Of a stretch of 64,000 nucleotides of DNA, positions 29,205 to 38,369 are shown piece after piece. Source of the stretch: Halobacteriales archaeon QS_9_68_17 (GTDB lineage: Archaea > Halobacteriota > Halobacteria > Halobacteriales > Natronoarchaeaceae). Within the stretch, counting starts at the first letter, position 1. Each line of letters opens with the position of its first letter. The notes below the pieces were generated by a model that did no database searches, was not told the DNA's origin, and saw nothing but the letters and a program-made list of their open reading frames with translations. A program made the position numbers and the translations under genes. The DNA lies in assembly GCA_003023565.1 (NCBI GenBank), contig PXSA01000032.1:1-64000 (forward strand), written 5' to 3'.

Positions 29205-29846
29205 TCACTCTGCTTCGACGACGGCGTAGCAGTTCCCGCTGGAGACGAACGACCGCCGGACGGCGAGCGCGCTCCCGCGGAGGTCCGCGTCGAACTCGCC
29301 GGGCGCGTAGATGTGGTAGAACCGCGGGACGGTCTCGCCGCCGGGGAGCGTCCAGTCCACCGTCGTGTCGAACCCCTCGTCGGCCTCGAAGCGGTCGTGG
29401 GCGGTGCTCCACGCGCTGACGAGCGCGCGCCCGCACGGCCCGAGAACGCGGGCGAGTTCGTTCAGGCTCGCGACGCGGGCATCGCGGGCGGGGAGGTGAT
29501 GCAGCGTGGCGACGTACGTCGCGGCCGAGACCGCGCCGTCGCGGAGCGGGAGGGCGCTCGCGTCCGTCTGCAGGAGCTCCGCGTCGAACACGCGCTCTGA
29601 CGCTCGTTCGCGGGCGTTTTCGAGGAGACCGCGGCTGATGTCGCAGGCGAGGACGCGGTCGCACCGCTCGGCGAGCAGCTCCGCGTGGCGGCCGTTCCCG
29701 CAGCCGAGGTCGAGCGCGACGCCGCCCGCGGGGGCGTCCTCGGCGAGGAAGGACTCGACCTCCGGCCAGGGGTACTCGCGGGTCTCGGCGAAGTGGCCGG
29801 CGATACGGTCGTACGTGTCGCGCACCGCCGCGGGGTCCCGGTCCAT
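29205..29846 (-). CDS. Trm9-like class I methyltransferase
   Basis: 213 residues with a SAM-binding fold: VALDLGCGNGRHAELLAERC, LACDISRGLL, LLQTDASALPLRDGAV and ATLHHLPA. The opening RDTYDRIAGHFAETREYPWP strongly recalls Trm9/ABH8-type tRNA wobble-uridine methyltransferases. The C-terminal GEFDADLRGSALAVRRSFVS completes the fold. tRNA substrate inferred by resemblance only. Confidence 0.8.
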   Translation of the reverse strand: MDRDPAAVRDTYDRIAGHFAETREYPWPEVESFLAEDAPAGGVALDLGCGNGRHAELLAERCDRVLACDISRGLLENARERASERVFDAELLQTDASALPLRDGAVSAATYVATLHHLPARDARVASLNELARVLGPCGRALVSAWSTAHDRFEADEGFDTTVDWTLPGGETVPRFYHIYAPGEFDADLRGSALAVRRSFVSSGNCYAVVEAE

Positions 29847-29870
29847 GGTCGGCGTTCGGGCCGAGGGGGA

Positions 29871-31994
29871 CTAAAGGATGACGAGGAACGCCGCGTACGC
29901 CAGCGCGAGCAGGATGGCGGCGTGTTTCGCCCCGTCGCGCACGTCCCCGCCGCTCATCTGCCCGGCCACCATGCCGGAGAGGACGCCCTGAACGAGCGTC
30001 GTGTGGAAGAACACGAGCGTGTACGCCGCCTCGTTGATGCTCCCGAGGTTGCTGATCGTCTGGCTCGCTCCGAGGCCCCCCGCCTGGCCGTCGGTGCCGT
30101 TGGGCATCACGCTCCCGTCCGGAAGGTTGGGGATCAACACGTTGTTCAGGGCGGCGATGATGACGAGGAAGACGCCGAACGAGACGTACACGACGACGAG
30201 GTAAGTGAGCATCTCCTGTCGCCGCTCGCGCTTGAGCCGTCGGTCGGCCTTCGCCTGTGCGGCGGAGATGCGGAGCACGGTGCCGAGGTCGCCGCTCGCG
30301 TTCATCGCCTTCGTCGTCAGGGTAACGACCCGTGAGACGGTGGGCGTGCGCATCCGCGCCTCGAAGCGCCGGAGCGCGGTCTCGACGTCCGCGCCCCACT
30401 GGATGTCCGCCCACACGCGGTCGAGTTCGCGGTTGAGCGCGCCGAGTTCGCCGGTTCGGACGCGGTTCAGGCTCTCGACGACGGTCATCCCCGCCTCGTT
30501 GACGCTCGCGAGCCGGTCGAGGAAGTCGGGGATCGACGCCTCGATCGCCTCGATGCGGCGCTTGTGGACCTCGTAGGCGAGCGCGAACGAGCCGATGACG
30601 AACAGCCCGGCCTGGATGAACAGGTCGTCGAGCGCGGCCGCCGTCAGCCCGCCAGTGGCGGTCGCCGGGATCCGCCACACCGTGACCGCGATGGCGAGCG
30701 GGACGGTCACCCACAGCAGCGCCACGGGCCGGTCGAGCACCGTCTGCAGCGGCTGGCCCAGCCGCGTCCGCACCCACCGGAACCGGCGATACGCCCGAAG
30801 CCGCTCCACGTTGGGGTCCGCCCCGGCGGTTCGACCGGAGCCGTCTGACGGCTCCATCCCCCCGTCTGCCCGCGTTCGCGGCCCCTCTACGCGACGGATG
30901 CCCGAGAGGTCCGACAGCGCCGATTCGACCTCGTCGCGGGCCGTCGCGCCGGTCACGGAGGCCATCACCGTGTCGAGATAGAGGATGAACCCGATGTTCG
31001 CGAGCGGCAACAGGAAGTAGGCGAGCAACCGCAACACGGGGAGCGTGTCGTTGACCGTGATCCCGACGATGACGAGGATGGTGATGAGAAACAGCGGGCC
31101 GGCGACGAGCACCGTCACGTACGCCTCGGCCATCGTGGCGAGGAGGTTCAGCAACTGTTCCTGCTGGGCCTCGGCCTCCTCCTGATACTCGTCGTACTGC
31201 TGGTGGAGGAACTCCGAGAGGCTGCGACCGCTCTGGAGGACGCTGGTGAGGTTCTCGCCGAACTCCTTGAAGTTCTCGCTGGGCGCTCGGCGGGACATCG
31301 TCTTGATCGCGGAGATCATGTCCATCCCGAACATATCCATGTTCCGAACGGCGACCCGAACCTCGTCCGCGGCGGCCCCGTACACGTCGCGGTTGTTGGA
31401 GAGGATCCGCAACACCTTCGGGAACGACATCCCGCTCCGGGACAGCGCGTAGATGAACGCTACCGTCTGGGGCATGCTGGCGTCGATCCGTTCGGCCCGC
31501 TTCTCGGCCCGCTGTCGGGGGTACCACCAGCGCGCCCAGTACGTGAGGAGGCCGCCCGCCGTCCCGAGCGTGAGGCCGGCGACCAGCAGAACGGCGAACA
31601 ACCGGTCCAGCGGGACGGTCGTCACGCCGCCGAACGTCGCGAGGACGGAGAGTCGGTCGGGCAGCGCCGCGCGGAGCGTCGCCGGATCGATCGCCAGCAG
31701 GCGGAGGACCCCCCAGATGACGTAGGTCGCGAGGACGCTCCCCGCGAGCGCGGCGAGGGCGGCGTAAAGGAGCGTGGTGGCCGCGTACACGCGAAACGTC
31801 GTCGGCATATGCGCCGCGCGGAGCATCTGGCGGCGGCGGGCGCGCTTCCGGCCCACGTCGCTAACGTAGTCGCCGAAAAGCACCATCGCGAACCGGGTCA
31901 CGACCCGGTCGGCGCGCGTGCTCAGCGGGGCGAGGAACACGGGCAAGAGCGCGGCCACGGCGACGACGAGCGGGGCGAAGTTCGCGAGCGCCAT
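29871..31994 (-). CDS. pilC: Archaeal type IV pilus membrane assembly protein PilC (TadC/FlaJ family)
   Basis: Polytopic platform protein of type IV pili. 707 residues with two T2SSF domains, recognised by RSGMSFPKVLRILSNN and VNEAGMTVVESLNRVRTGEL, separated by hydrophobic segments (LLAYFLLPLANIGFILYLD, LLWVTVPLAIAVTVW, VVYVSFGVFLVIIAALNNVL). The doubled domain and length fit haloarchaeal PilC. Its ATG overlaps the pilB TGA by one base (TGATG). Confidence 0.9.
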   Translation of the reverse strand: MALANFAPLVVAVAALLPVFLAPLSTRADRVVTRFAMVLFGDYVSDVGRKRARRRQMLRAAHMPTTFRVYAATTLLYAALAALAGSVLATYVIWGVLRLLAIDPATLRAALPDRLSVLATFGGVTTVPLDRLFAVLLVAGLTLGTAGGLLTYWARWWYPRQRAEKRAERIDASMPQTVAFIYALSRSGMSFPKVLRILSNNRDVYGAAADEVRVAVRNMDMFGMDMISAIKTMSRRAPSENFKEFGENLTSVLQSGRSLSEFLHQQYDEYQEEAEAQQEQLLNLLATMAEAYVTVLVAGPLFLITILVIVGITVNDTLPVLRLLAYFLLPLANIGFILYLDTVMASVTGATARDEVESALSDLSGIRRVEGPRTRADGGMEPSDGSGRTAGADPNVERLRAYRRFRWVRTRLGQPLQTVLDRPVALLWVTVPLAIAVTVWRIPATATGGLTAAALDDLFIQAGLFVIGSFALAYEVHKRRIEAIEASIPDFLDRLASVNEAGMTVVESLNRVRTGELGALNRELDRVWADIQWGADVETALRRFEARMRTPTVSRVVTLTTKAMNASGDLGTVLRISAAQAKADRRLKRERRQEMLTYLVVVYVSFGVFLVIIAALNNVLIPNLPDGSVMPNGTDGQAGGLGASQTISNLGSINEAAYTLVFFHTTLVQGVLSGMVAGQMSGGDVRDGAKHAAILLALAYAAFLVIL

Positions 31995-33679
31995 CAGTCG
32001 GTCGGGAGCAGTTCCGTTTCCGCGCCGTCACTTATCGAGGCCATCGCGGCGTCGGGGTCGGCGTAGTACTCGTTTATCATCGCGGTGAACCGGCGGTAGT
32101 CGGTCACGTCGTTGTCCCAGAGGTACCGGAGGAAGTCCCGCCGGTGTTGGAGTTCGCGCAGTAGTTCCGACTGGTCCCAGCCGTTGTCGTCCCGGATCTC
32201 GTCCAACACCTCCGTGTCGCCCCCCTCGAACGAGTCGTCGTCGGGGTTCCAGCTGTAGGCGTTCGAGTAGTCGAGTTCGCCCGTCCGCTGGTCGACCCCC
32301 TCTATCTCGGCGATGGTCTTGTTCCGGCGGACGCGCTCGTCCTCGAACCGGGTGAGCGTCTGGACACAGAGGATGTCGAGGCTCTGGACCATCGCCCGCG
32401 GGACGTTGATCGGCTCGTTTTCGAGGCGGTTTATGACCGTGTGCACGCTGTCGGCGTGCATCGTCGAGTACGTCGTGTGGCCGGTGTTCATCGCCTGGAA
32501 CAGCGTGATCGCCTCCTCGCCGCGGACCTCGCCGACGACGATGTACTCGGGGCGATGCCGGAGCGCGGACCGCAGGAGGTCGTACATGGTGATGTCGCTG
32601 CCCTCGGACATGCGGTCGCGGGTGACGCTGGAGAGCCAGTTGTCGTGATACAGCGCGAGTTCGCGGGTGTCCTCGATGGTCAGCACCTTCGAGCGCGGCG
32701 GGATGAACATCGAGATAGCGTTCATCGACGTGGTCTTTCCCGACGCCGTGCCGCCCGCGAAGATGAGGCTCCTGTTGTTCTCGATGGCGAGCCAGAGGTA
32801 GGCCATCTGGTCGACGTTGAAGGTACCGTACTCCAGCAGGTCCACCGGTGTGAACGGCTCGTCGGCGTACTTCCGGATGGTGAACGCGGAGCCGCGTGGG
32901 GTCACCTCCTCGCCGAGCGCGAGTTCCGCGCGGCTCCCGTCGGGCAGGGTCGTCTCGACCATCGGGTCGCCGATGGAGATGTGCCGTCCCGAGTGCTGTG
33001 CCAGTCGGATGACGAAGTTGTCCAGTTCCTCCTGTCCGAACGCGACGTTCGTCTCGATGTCGGTGTACTCGTCGTGGTAGACGAAGATGGGCAGGTCGTA
33101 GCCGTCACAGGAGATGTCCTCGATGTGGGGGTCCCGCATGATCGGGTCGATCTTGTTGAACCCGCGGAACGCGCGGTAGAGGTAGTAAAACAGCTTGTAG
33201 AACGTCTGCATGTCGACCTCGGCTCCGTAGCGTTCGAGGTGTTCCCGCAGCTCGTCGGCGAGCACCGTCTCCACGTCGCCGTCGTCTACGTCCTGTCGGT
33301 ACACGAGCGGGTCGCGGATGTCGTCGAACAGCGCCGCCAGCAGGGCGTACTCGTACTCCTCTAGCTGCGGTTCGACGGCGTGATAGAGGTGCTTGTTCTC
33401 CTCGCTGTCGCGGTTTATCGACACGAACGCGAAGGGGGCGTTCACCCAGTACCGATCTATCTCCTCGTACCCGTCGAGGCCGTCGAACGTGACCAGGTTG
33501 CCGTGCCGGTCGGGGTCGTAGTTCTCCGGGTCGATGTTCGATCCGCGGAGCATCTCGACCGCGCGCCTGATCCGTCGCCTGACGGCGTCGAAGCGGCCGG
33601 CGTCTGAGTCCCGCTGCTCGGCGGCGGTCTCGTCGCGAGACGGCGCGTCGCTCGATGTGGGGTGCTGCCTGTCTTCCAT
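31994..33679 (-). CDS. pilB: Type IV pilus assembly ATPase PilB (VirB11/TadA family)
   Basis: 561-residue hexameric secretion ATPase. Walker A is IFAGGTASGKTTSMNAI, followed by the Asp box TIEDTRELALYHDNWL, Walker B region RPEYIVVGEVRGEEAITLFQ and the His box NTGHTTYSTMHADSV. The N-terminal ~150 residues are the acidic, haloarchaea-specific region. It powers pilin polymerisation by the downstream PilC. No pilin gene with a class III signal peptide lies within the adjacent few kb, so pilins must be encoded elsewhere. Confidence 0.93.
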   Translation of the reverse strand: MEDRQHPTSSDAPSRDETAAEQRDSDAGRFDAVRRRIRRAVEMLRGSNIDPENYDPDRHGNLVTFDGLDGYEEIDRYWVNAPFAFVSINRDSEENKHLYHAVEPQLEEYEYALLAALFDDIRDPLVYRQDVDDGDVETVLADELREHLERYGAEVDMQTFYKLFYYLYRAFRGFNKIDPIMRDPHIEDISCDGYDLPIFVYHDEYTDIETNVAFGQEELDNFVIRLAQHSGRHISIGDPMVETTLPDGSRAELALGEEVTPRGSAFTIRKYADEPFTPVDLLEYGTFNVDQMAYLWLAIENNRSLIFAGGTASGKTTSMNAISMFIPPRSKVLTIEDTRELALYHDNWLSSVTRDRMSEGSDITMYDLLRSALRHRPEYIVVGEVRGEEAITLFQAMNTGHTTYSTMHADSVHTVINRLENEPINVPRAMVQSLDILCVQTLTRFEDERVRRNKTIAEIEGVDQRTGELDYSNAYSWNPDDDSFEGGDTEVLDEIRDDNGWDQSELLRELQHRRDFLRYLWDNDVTDYRRFTAMINEYYADPDAAMASISDGAETELLPTD

Positions 33680-33761
33680 GATATCTCCGACCCGTGTTTC
33701 CGATCCGAGAGGTAGCTACCGGATATTGCGGCGAGGCGACTTAAATCAGGCGGCCGACCGG

Positions 33762-34367
33762 TCACCGGTCGACCGTCAGCAGGGTCCCGCCGAAGACGAA
33801 GTACAGCATCGGCCCCAGCGGGAGGAACAGGCCCGGATAGTTCCGCCAGAGGAGAACCGTCGCCGCCGAGTACAGGACGGCGGCGGCGAGGAGGAGCGCG
33901 GCCATCAGACGCACCGCGTCGACCGGTGCGGCGTCGAGCGCGTCCGCTTCGAAGTACATGAGCAGGCTGAGAACGACGGCGACGACCAGAGCGGCGATGC
34001 CGACGGTCCAGGCGACGTACGCCCACACCTGTCCGCTGTTCGCCGTCGCGAGCGCGTCGGTGAGGGTCTCGACCGTCAGGCCCGCGTCCGTCGACCCGTA
34101 GCGCGACTCCAGTTCCGCTGCGCTGTACTCCCGTTCGAGGCCGAGCGAGACGGCCCGTTCCAGCGCGTCGACGGGCGTGATGATCCGGGTGCCGTCGAAC
34201 TCCTCGGCGAACCCGGCGAGGTTCTCGTAGAGGACGAAGGGAAAGCGGATGACGACGAAGCGAGAACCGCCGGGCGACCCGTAGGTGAACGACCACGGCA
34301 ACAGCGCGGAGAGCCAGGCGAACAGCACAGCGGCTTCCTCGGCGTATTCGGAGCGAACCAGGTCCAT
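33762..34367 (-). CDS. Haloarchaeal four-helix membrane protein
   Basis: 201 residues. One N-terminal hydrophobic stretch (EEAAVLFAWLSALLPWSFTY), a soluble middle (VDALERAVSLGLEREYSAAE), then three membrane segments (WAYVAWTVGIAALVVAVVLS, LMAALLLAAAVLYSAATVLL, LFLPLGPMLYFVFGGTLL). Family not recognised with certainty. It is just upstream of pilB on the same strand, so a pilus-related role is possible but unproven. Confidence 0.7.
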   Translation of the reverse strand: MDLVRSEYAEEAAVLFAWLSALLPWSFTYGSPGGSRFVVIRFPFVLYENLAGFAEEFDGTRIITPVDALERAVSLGLEREYSAAELESRYGSTDAGLTVETLTDALATANSGQVWAYVAWTVGIAALVVAVVLSLLMYFEADALDAAPVDAVRLMAALLLAAAVLYSAATVLLWRNYPGLFLPLGPMLYFVFGGTLLTVDR

Positions 34368-34586
34368 GGTGGGTGGGGATACCCGCCGGACAAAAAACCT
34401 TCGAGGCGTTTGCGCGCCGGCGGTCCGGTGTGGCGGCCGGCCGCGGTCGTTCCGGCGGGGATCGAAAACGGGGAACCGTCCACGGTCGCCGGGGCGACCG
34501 CGCTTCGCCGTCCGTTCCCCCGAATCGGGCGTACCTACCTCCGGCGTTACGTTCATACCCGCTGAGACCGTACTGCGTGGTAGGGA

Positions 34587-35060
34587 ATGAGGCGCGACTA
34601 TTTCACGCTTGACGTGAGCGACGTGGACTGGGTGGACGAGGACGGCGAACCCGCGCAACCGACAGTCGAGATAGACTTCGAGGGGCCGGCGTCGACGCTT
34701 CGAGAGCACCTCACGGGACCGGACGGCGAGTTCCTCGACACGGAGGGAACCGATGTCGCCTACCGACTCCAGTCCCCGCTCGACGCCGACGACGCTACCG
34801 GCGTCGTGAGCGTCACGAACCGCATCACCGGTGATTTCATCATCGAACTCAACGAGGACGCCGACGGCGTCCTCACCTTCATCCGCGCCGCCCGGCGCTA
34901 CGGCGAGGAGTCGTCGGAGTCGGACGGCCGCTACGAGGTCCGCATCTACGTCGACGGCGAGGAACTGGTCGTTTACGACAAGCGCACTTTCCTCGTGTAC
35001 AACAGCGAGGGGAACCTGCTCCGACAGCACAGCCTCATTCCGAGCGGCGTCGAGCTCTAG
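34587..35060 (+). CDS. DUF5793-family protein
   Basis: 157 residues, very acidic: MRRDYFTLDVSDVDWVDEDG, STLREHLTGPDGEFLDTEGT, YRLQSPLDADDATGVVSVTN, RITGDFIIELNEDADGVLTF. This matches a haloarchaea-specific family I recall as DUF5793. Function unknown. Its stop shares a CTAG with the stop of the convergent ATPase gene. Confidence 0.75.
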   Translation: MRRDYFTLDVSDVDWVDEDGEPAQPTVEIDFEGPASTLREHLTGPDGEFLDTEGTDVAYRLQSPLDADDATGVVSVTNRITGDFIIELNEDADGVLTFIRAARRYGEESSESDGRYEVRIYVDGEELVVYDKRTFLVYNSEGNLLRQHSLIPSGVEL

Positions 35061-35692
35061 AAGGGAGTCCACCCGTCGTCCACACCGTCGAGGCCTCGGA
35101 CCCGGAACTCGCGGCTATCGCGTCCGGTTCTCGTCTCTATCATCCCGTCGAACAGCTGCCGGACCGTGTGGACGGTCTGGCCGTCGTGGGCCTCGCTGTC
35201 GAGGGTGCAGACGCCGAGGGCGTCGGCGGAACTGATCCGCCCGGTGAGGATGTGAAGGAAGCGAAAGACACTCTTGACGTCGGCGTACATCAGTAACTGG
35301 GACAGCGAGTGCAGGCCCGTTCGGGTTCCCCGACCGCGGTCCGTGAACGCCTCTATCAGTTCGGAACTGGCCATCCCGATGCCCGTCAGGTCCGCGGGCG
35401 AGGAGACGTAGCGGATGCGGTCGTCCGCGGTCCGGCCGCTCTCCTGACCGGTGCAGTCGACCACGCCGAGGTCGGCGACCGACTCCACGCCGAGTCGACC
35501 GGTGATGTCGGCGTGAACGCGGTCCGGGCCGTTCTGCGTCGTGACGACGACCGCTCCCTCGTCGTGGCGGAACCCCTCGGCGAGCAGCCGGATCAGCAGG
35601 TCCTCCTTCCCCGTCATCGGCGGTCCCGTGACGAGCAGGTTCGTCCCGCGAGGGATCGAGTCGGCCGGAAAGTCCGTGTCGACGGAATACAT
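35057..35692 (-). CDS. RecA-superfamily (RAD55/KaiC-like) ATPase
   Basis: 211 residues. The P-loop is LLVTGPPMTGKEDLLIRLL, where GxxxxGK appears as GPPMTGKE. VVVTTQNGPDRVHADI and LHSLSQLLMYADVKSVFRFL match haloarchaeal KaiC-like proteins. Walker B is weak (no clear hydrophobic strand ending in Asp), so activity is uncertain. A second small member lies at 38.4 kb. ATG 35692 follows from the family-like start YSVDTDFPADSIPRGT. Confidence 0.8.
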   Translation of the reverse strand: MYSVDTDFPADSIPRGTNLLVTGPPMTGKEDLLIRLLAEGFRHDEGAVVVTTQNGPDRVHADITGRLGVESVADLGVVDCTGQESGRTADDRIRYVSSPADLTGIGMASSELIEAFTDRGRGTRTGLHSLSQLLMYADVKSVFRFLHILTGRISSADALGVCTLDSEAHDGQTVHTVRQLFDGMIETRTGRDSREFRVRGLDGVDDGWTPF

Positions 35693-35910
35693 GACAGTCG
35701 AGTTACGTACCGACGCTCGGTTGCTTACTTCCCCCCTACTGACCACACCCGCTTAAACCCACGTGTTGAGTTTTCAGGACGCGATCGGCGGTCTCCGCGT
35801 CGTCTCCCGCGTCCGCGGCGCGCGGTCGGGGTCGACGGGACCGATAGAGGGTCCGGCCGGGCGACAGTGAATCGCCCGAACATAAGTACTCGGGAGCGGA
35901 ACGGGCTGGT

Positions 35911-37290
35911 ATGACCCTGTTCGGAACCGCAGGCATCCGCGGCCCCGTCCGCGACGACGTGACGCCGGAACTCGCGCTCGCGGTCGGTCGCGCCGCGGGG
36001 GAAGACGGCGACGAGTTCGTCGTCGGTCGGGACGGTCGCGTCAGCGGCCCGGCGCTCGCTGCCGCCGTCGAGGCGGGACTCGAAAGCGCCGGCGCGGACG
36101 TGCGACGACTCGGGCAACTGCCGACGCCGGCGGTGGCGTTCGCATCGCGGGGCCGCCGCGGTGCCATGATCACTGCGAGCCACAACCCGCCGCAGGACAA
36201 CGGGATCAAACTGTTCGCCGACGGCGTCGAGTACGACCGCGAGGCCGAGGAGGCGGTCGAGCGCCGCGTCGACGAGGACGCGCCGCCCGCCCCCTGGGAC
36301 GCGTGGGGCGACGGCGAGGACCTCGACGTGCTCGCCACATACCGCGACGCCGTCGCCGACTACGCGCGGGAGGCCGTCCCGGACGCGGCGGAACCGCTCG
36401 ACGGCCTCTCCGTCGCCGCCGACTGCGGCAACGGGATGGCGAGTCTCGCCACCCCGCAGGTGCTTCGAGCGCTCGGCGCGCACGTCGTCGCCCTGAACGC
36501 CAACGTCGACGGCCACTTCCCGGGTCGCGAGAGCAAGCCGACGCCGGAGACGCTCGCCGACCTCCGCGAGTTCGTCGGCGACGACGACGCGTTCGACTTC
36601 GGCATCGGACACGACGGCGACGCCGACCGCATCGTGATCGTGGGGCCGGGTGGCGACGTGGTCCACGAGGACACGGTACTGGCGGTACTGGCGCACCACT
36701 ACGTCGAGACGAGCGAGGCCGACGACCCCGTCGTCGTGACGACGCCGAACGCCTCGGCCCGCATCGACGAGCGGGTGCGCGCGGCCGGCGGTCGCGTCGA
36801 ACGGGTCCGCCTCGGCTCCCTCCACGAGGGGATCGCCCGCGAGCGCGAGGCCGGCGACGAGGGGACCGAGATCGCCTTCGCCGCCGAACCGTGGAAGCAT
36901 ATCCACACCCGTTTCGGCGGGTGGATCGACGGCGTGGCGAGCGCCGCCGTGGTCGCGGGCCTCGTCGCGAACGCGGGCGGCACCGGGCCGCTCCGTGACC
37001 CCGTCACCGAGCGCCCCTACCGGAAGGTCAGCATGGAGTGCCCGGACGACCGCAAGGCCGCCGCGATGGAGCGACTGACAGTCTCGCTCCCCGAGCGGTT
37101 CCCCGACGCCGACGCGAACACCGACTACGGGGTCCGCGTCGAACTGCCCGATAGCTCGTGGGTGCTGGTCCGCCCCAGCGGGACCGAGCCGTACGTTCGG
37201 GTGTACGCCGAGAGCGACGACGTCGACGGCCTGATCGACGCGGCGACCGACGCCGTCGAGAGCGCCGTCGCCGCCGCGGGCGAGGACTGA
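35911..37290 (+). CDS. glmM: Phosphohexomutase (phosphoglucosamine/phosphomannomutase family)
   Basis: Alpha-D-phosphohexomutase, 459 residues. Domain 1 holds the phosphoserine loop MITASHNPPQDNGIK (S90); the metal loop is GHDGDADRIVIVG; domain 3 has AFAAEPWKHI where GEESGH is usual; the C-terminal phosphate loop is VRPSGTEPYVRVYAE. The short sugar loop with Glu fits the archaeal GlmM-like branch, but glucosamine versus mannose/glucose substrate is not settled. A possible TATA (ACATAAGTAC) lies about 27 bp before the ATG. Confidence 0.9.
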   Translation: MTLFGTAGIRGPVRDDVTPELALAVGRAAGEDGDEFVVGRDGRVSGPALAAAVEAGLESAGADVRRLGQLPTPAVAFASRGRRGAMITASHNPPQDNGIKLFADGVEYDREAEEAVERRVDEDAPPAPWDAWGDGEDLDVLATYRDAVADYAREAVPDAAEPLDGLSVAADCGNGMASLATPQVLRALGAHVVALNANVDGHFPGRESKPTPETLADLREFVGDDDAFDFGIGHDGDADRIVIVGPGGDVVHEDTVLAVLAHHYVETSEADDPVVVTTPNASARIDERVRAAGGRVERVRLGSLHEGIAREREAGDEGTEIAFAAEPWKHIHTRFGGWIDGVASAAVVAGLVANAGGTGPLRDPVTERPYRKVSMECPDDRKAAAMERLTVSLPERFPDADANTDYGVRVELPDSSWVLVRPSGTEPYVRVYAESDDVDGLIDAATDAVESAVAAAGED

Positions 37291-37378
37291 CGCGGCCCCG
37301 CCCGCCGCCGCGACCCCCACCCCGGCAAGGCCGTCGCGCGTCGGTGCCTACTTTTCCCCGGCCCGCGAACCCCGTTTC

Positions 37379-37765
37379 ATGGACGAACTGATCGAAGCGG
37401 CCCGCGAGGCCCTCGACGAAGCGTACGTCCCGTACTCCGACTACCGCGTCGGCGCGGCCCTCCGGACCGACGACGGGTCGGTATACACCGGCTGTAACAT
37501 CGAGAACGCGAACTACTCCAACAGCCTCCACGCGGAGGAGGTCGCCGTCGGGTCGGCCGTCCGCGACGGCCACACGTCGTTCGACCGGCTCGTCGTCACC
37601 TCCGCCCGGCGCGACGGCGTCACCCCCTGCGGGATGTGTCGGCAGACGCTCGCGGAGTTCTGCGGCGAGTCGTTCCCCGTGGTCTGCGACGAGGGCGACG
37701 GGACTACCGAGTACGAACTGGGCGACCTCCTCCCGAACACGATCACGCAGGACATGCTCGACTAA
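37379..37765 (+). CDS. cdd: Cytidine deaminase
   Basis: Zinc hydrolase converting cytidine to uridine in pyrimidine salvage. 128 residues, the short tetrameric size. Motifs: SDYRVGAALRTDDGSVYTGC, NIENANYSNSLHAEEVAV (H51, E53) and TPCGMCRQTLAEF (C84, C87). The first zinc ligand is His, as in the long dimeric enzymes, rather than the Cys common in short ones. Confidence 0.95.
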   Translation: MDELIEAAREALDEAYVPYSDYRVGAALRTDDGSVYTGCNIENANYSNSLHAEEVAVGSAVRDGHTSFDRLVVTSARRDGVTPCGMCRQTLAEFCGESFPVVCDEGDGTTEYELGDLLPNTITQDMLD

Positions 37766-38211
37766 GACGGGTCGCTGTCGCCGTTCCCGACACCGACGAG
37801 GCGGTCGCACGCCGCACCGGCCCCGGAAACCGGCGACTCGGGCCTGACGGACTCGACGGTCGGCGGCGCGTCCACTCCCGCCATCTCGTCGGGGTCCGCG
37901 TCCATCCCGTAGGTCGTGACCCGCTTCTCGCCGGCGTCGAGGCGGCCTGTCCACGCGATCCGGTCACTGGAGACGGTCTCCCGGTCGCCGCTTCCGGGGT
38001 CCGCGAGCGGAACGCTCGCCGGCACCGTCTCCTCGGTCCGGACCGCAACCGGTTCGTCGTGGAGCGAGTCGACCGAGAGCGCGACCGCCTACCGGAAACG
38101 CGTCGGTGACGAGGTTCCTCTCGACGCGGACCCCCGCGACGACCACCGTGATCGATACGGACCGTTCACGAGGTCCGTCAGGTCCTAGCTCGTGTCGCTG
38201 GTGACCCCCAT
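37762..38211 (-). pseudogene. Conserved-looking haloarchaeal gene, disrupted
   Basis: Reading the minus strand from ATG 38209-38211 gives MGVTSDTS then TAG, DLTDLVNG, a shift to VSITVVVAGVRVERNLVTDA, another +1 shift near 38085, then VALSVDSLHDEPVAVRTEET, TVPASVPLADPGSGDRE and DRIAWTGRLDAGEKRVTTYG to the stop at 37762. All segments have high third-position GC. So a protein of about 145 residues is broken by one nonsense codon and two frameshifts. It follows a RAD55-like ATPase gene on the same strand and was probably co-transcribed with it. Family not recognised with confidence. Confidence 0.5.
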
Positions 38212-38369
38212 ACTCGCCGCCGCGCCGACTCTCACCGTCGTTATGGAGCGTTTAGCGGTCACCTCCCCCGCCGTTCCTTTCGATCGAAGGAACCCCGTCG
38301 AAACGTCGTTGGAAACTAAGTAATACCCGCATCTAGATTCGGAACGGAAGGTGTCGCCCGCTCCCGTGG

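Noticed and set aside
28090-31527. 1145-codon open frame extending the thioredoxin-reductase-like gene through pilC
   Set aside because: The N-terminal ~800 codons are an Arg/Pro-rich shadow of the methyltransferase and pilC genes. The real protein starts at 29112.
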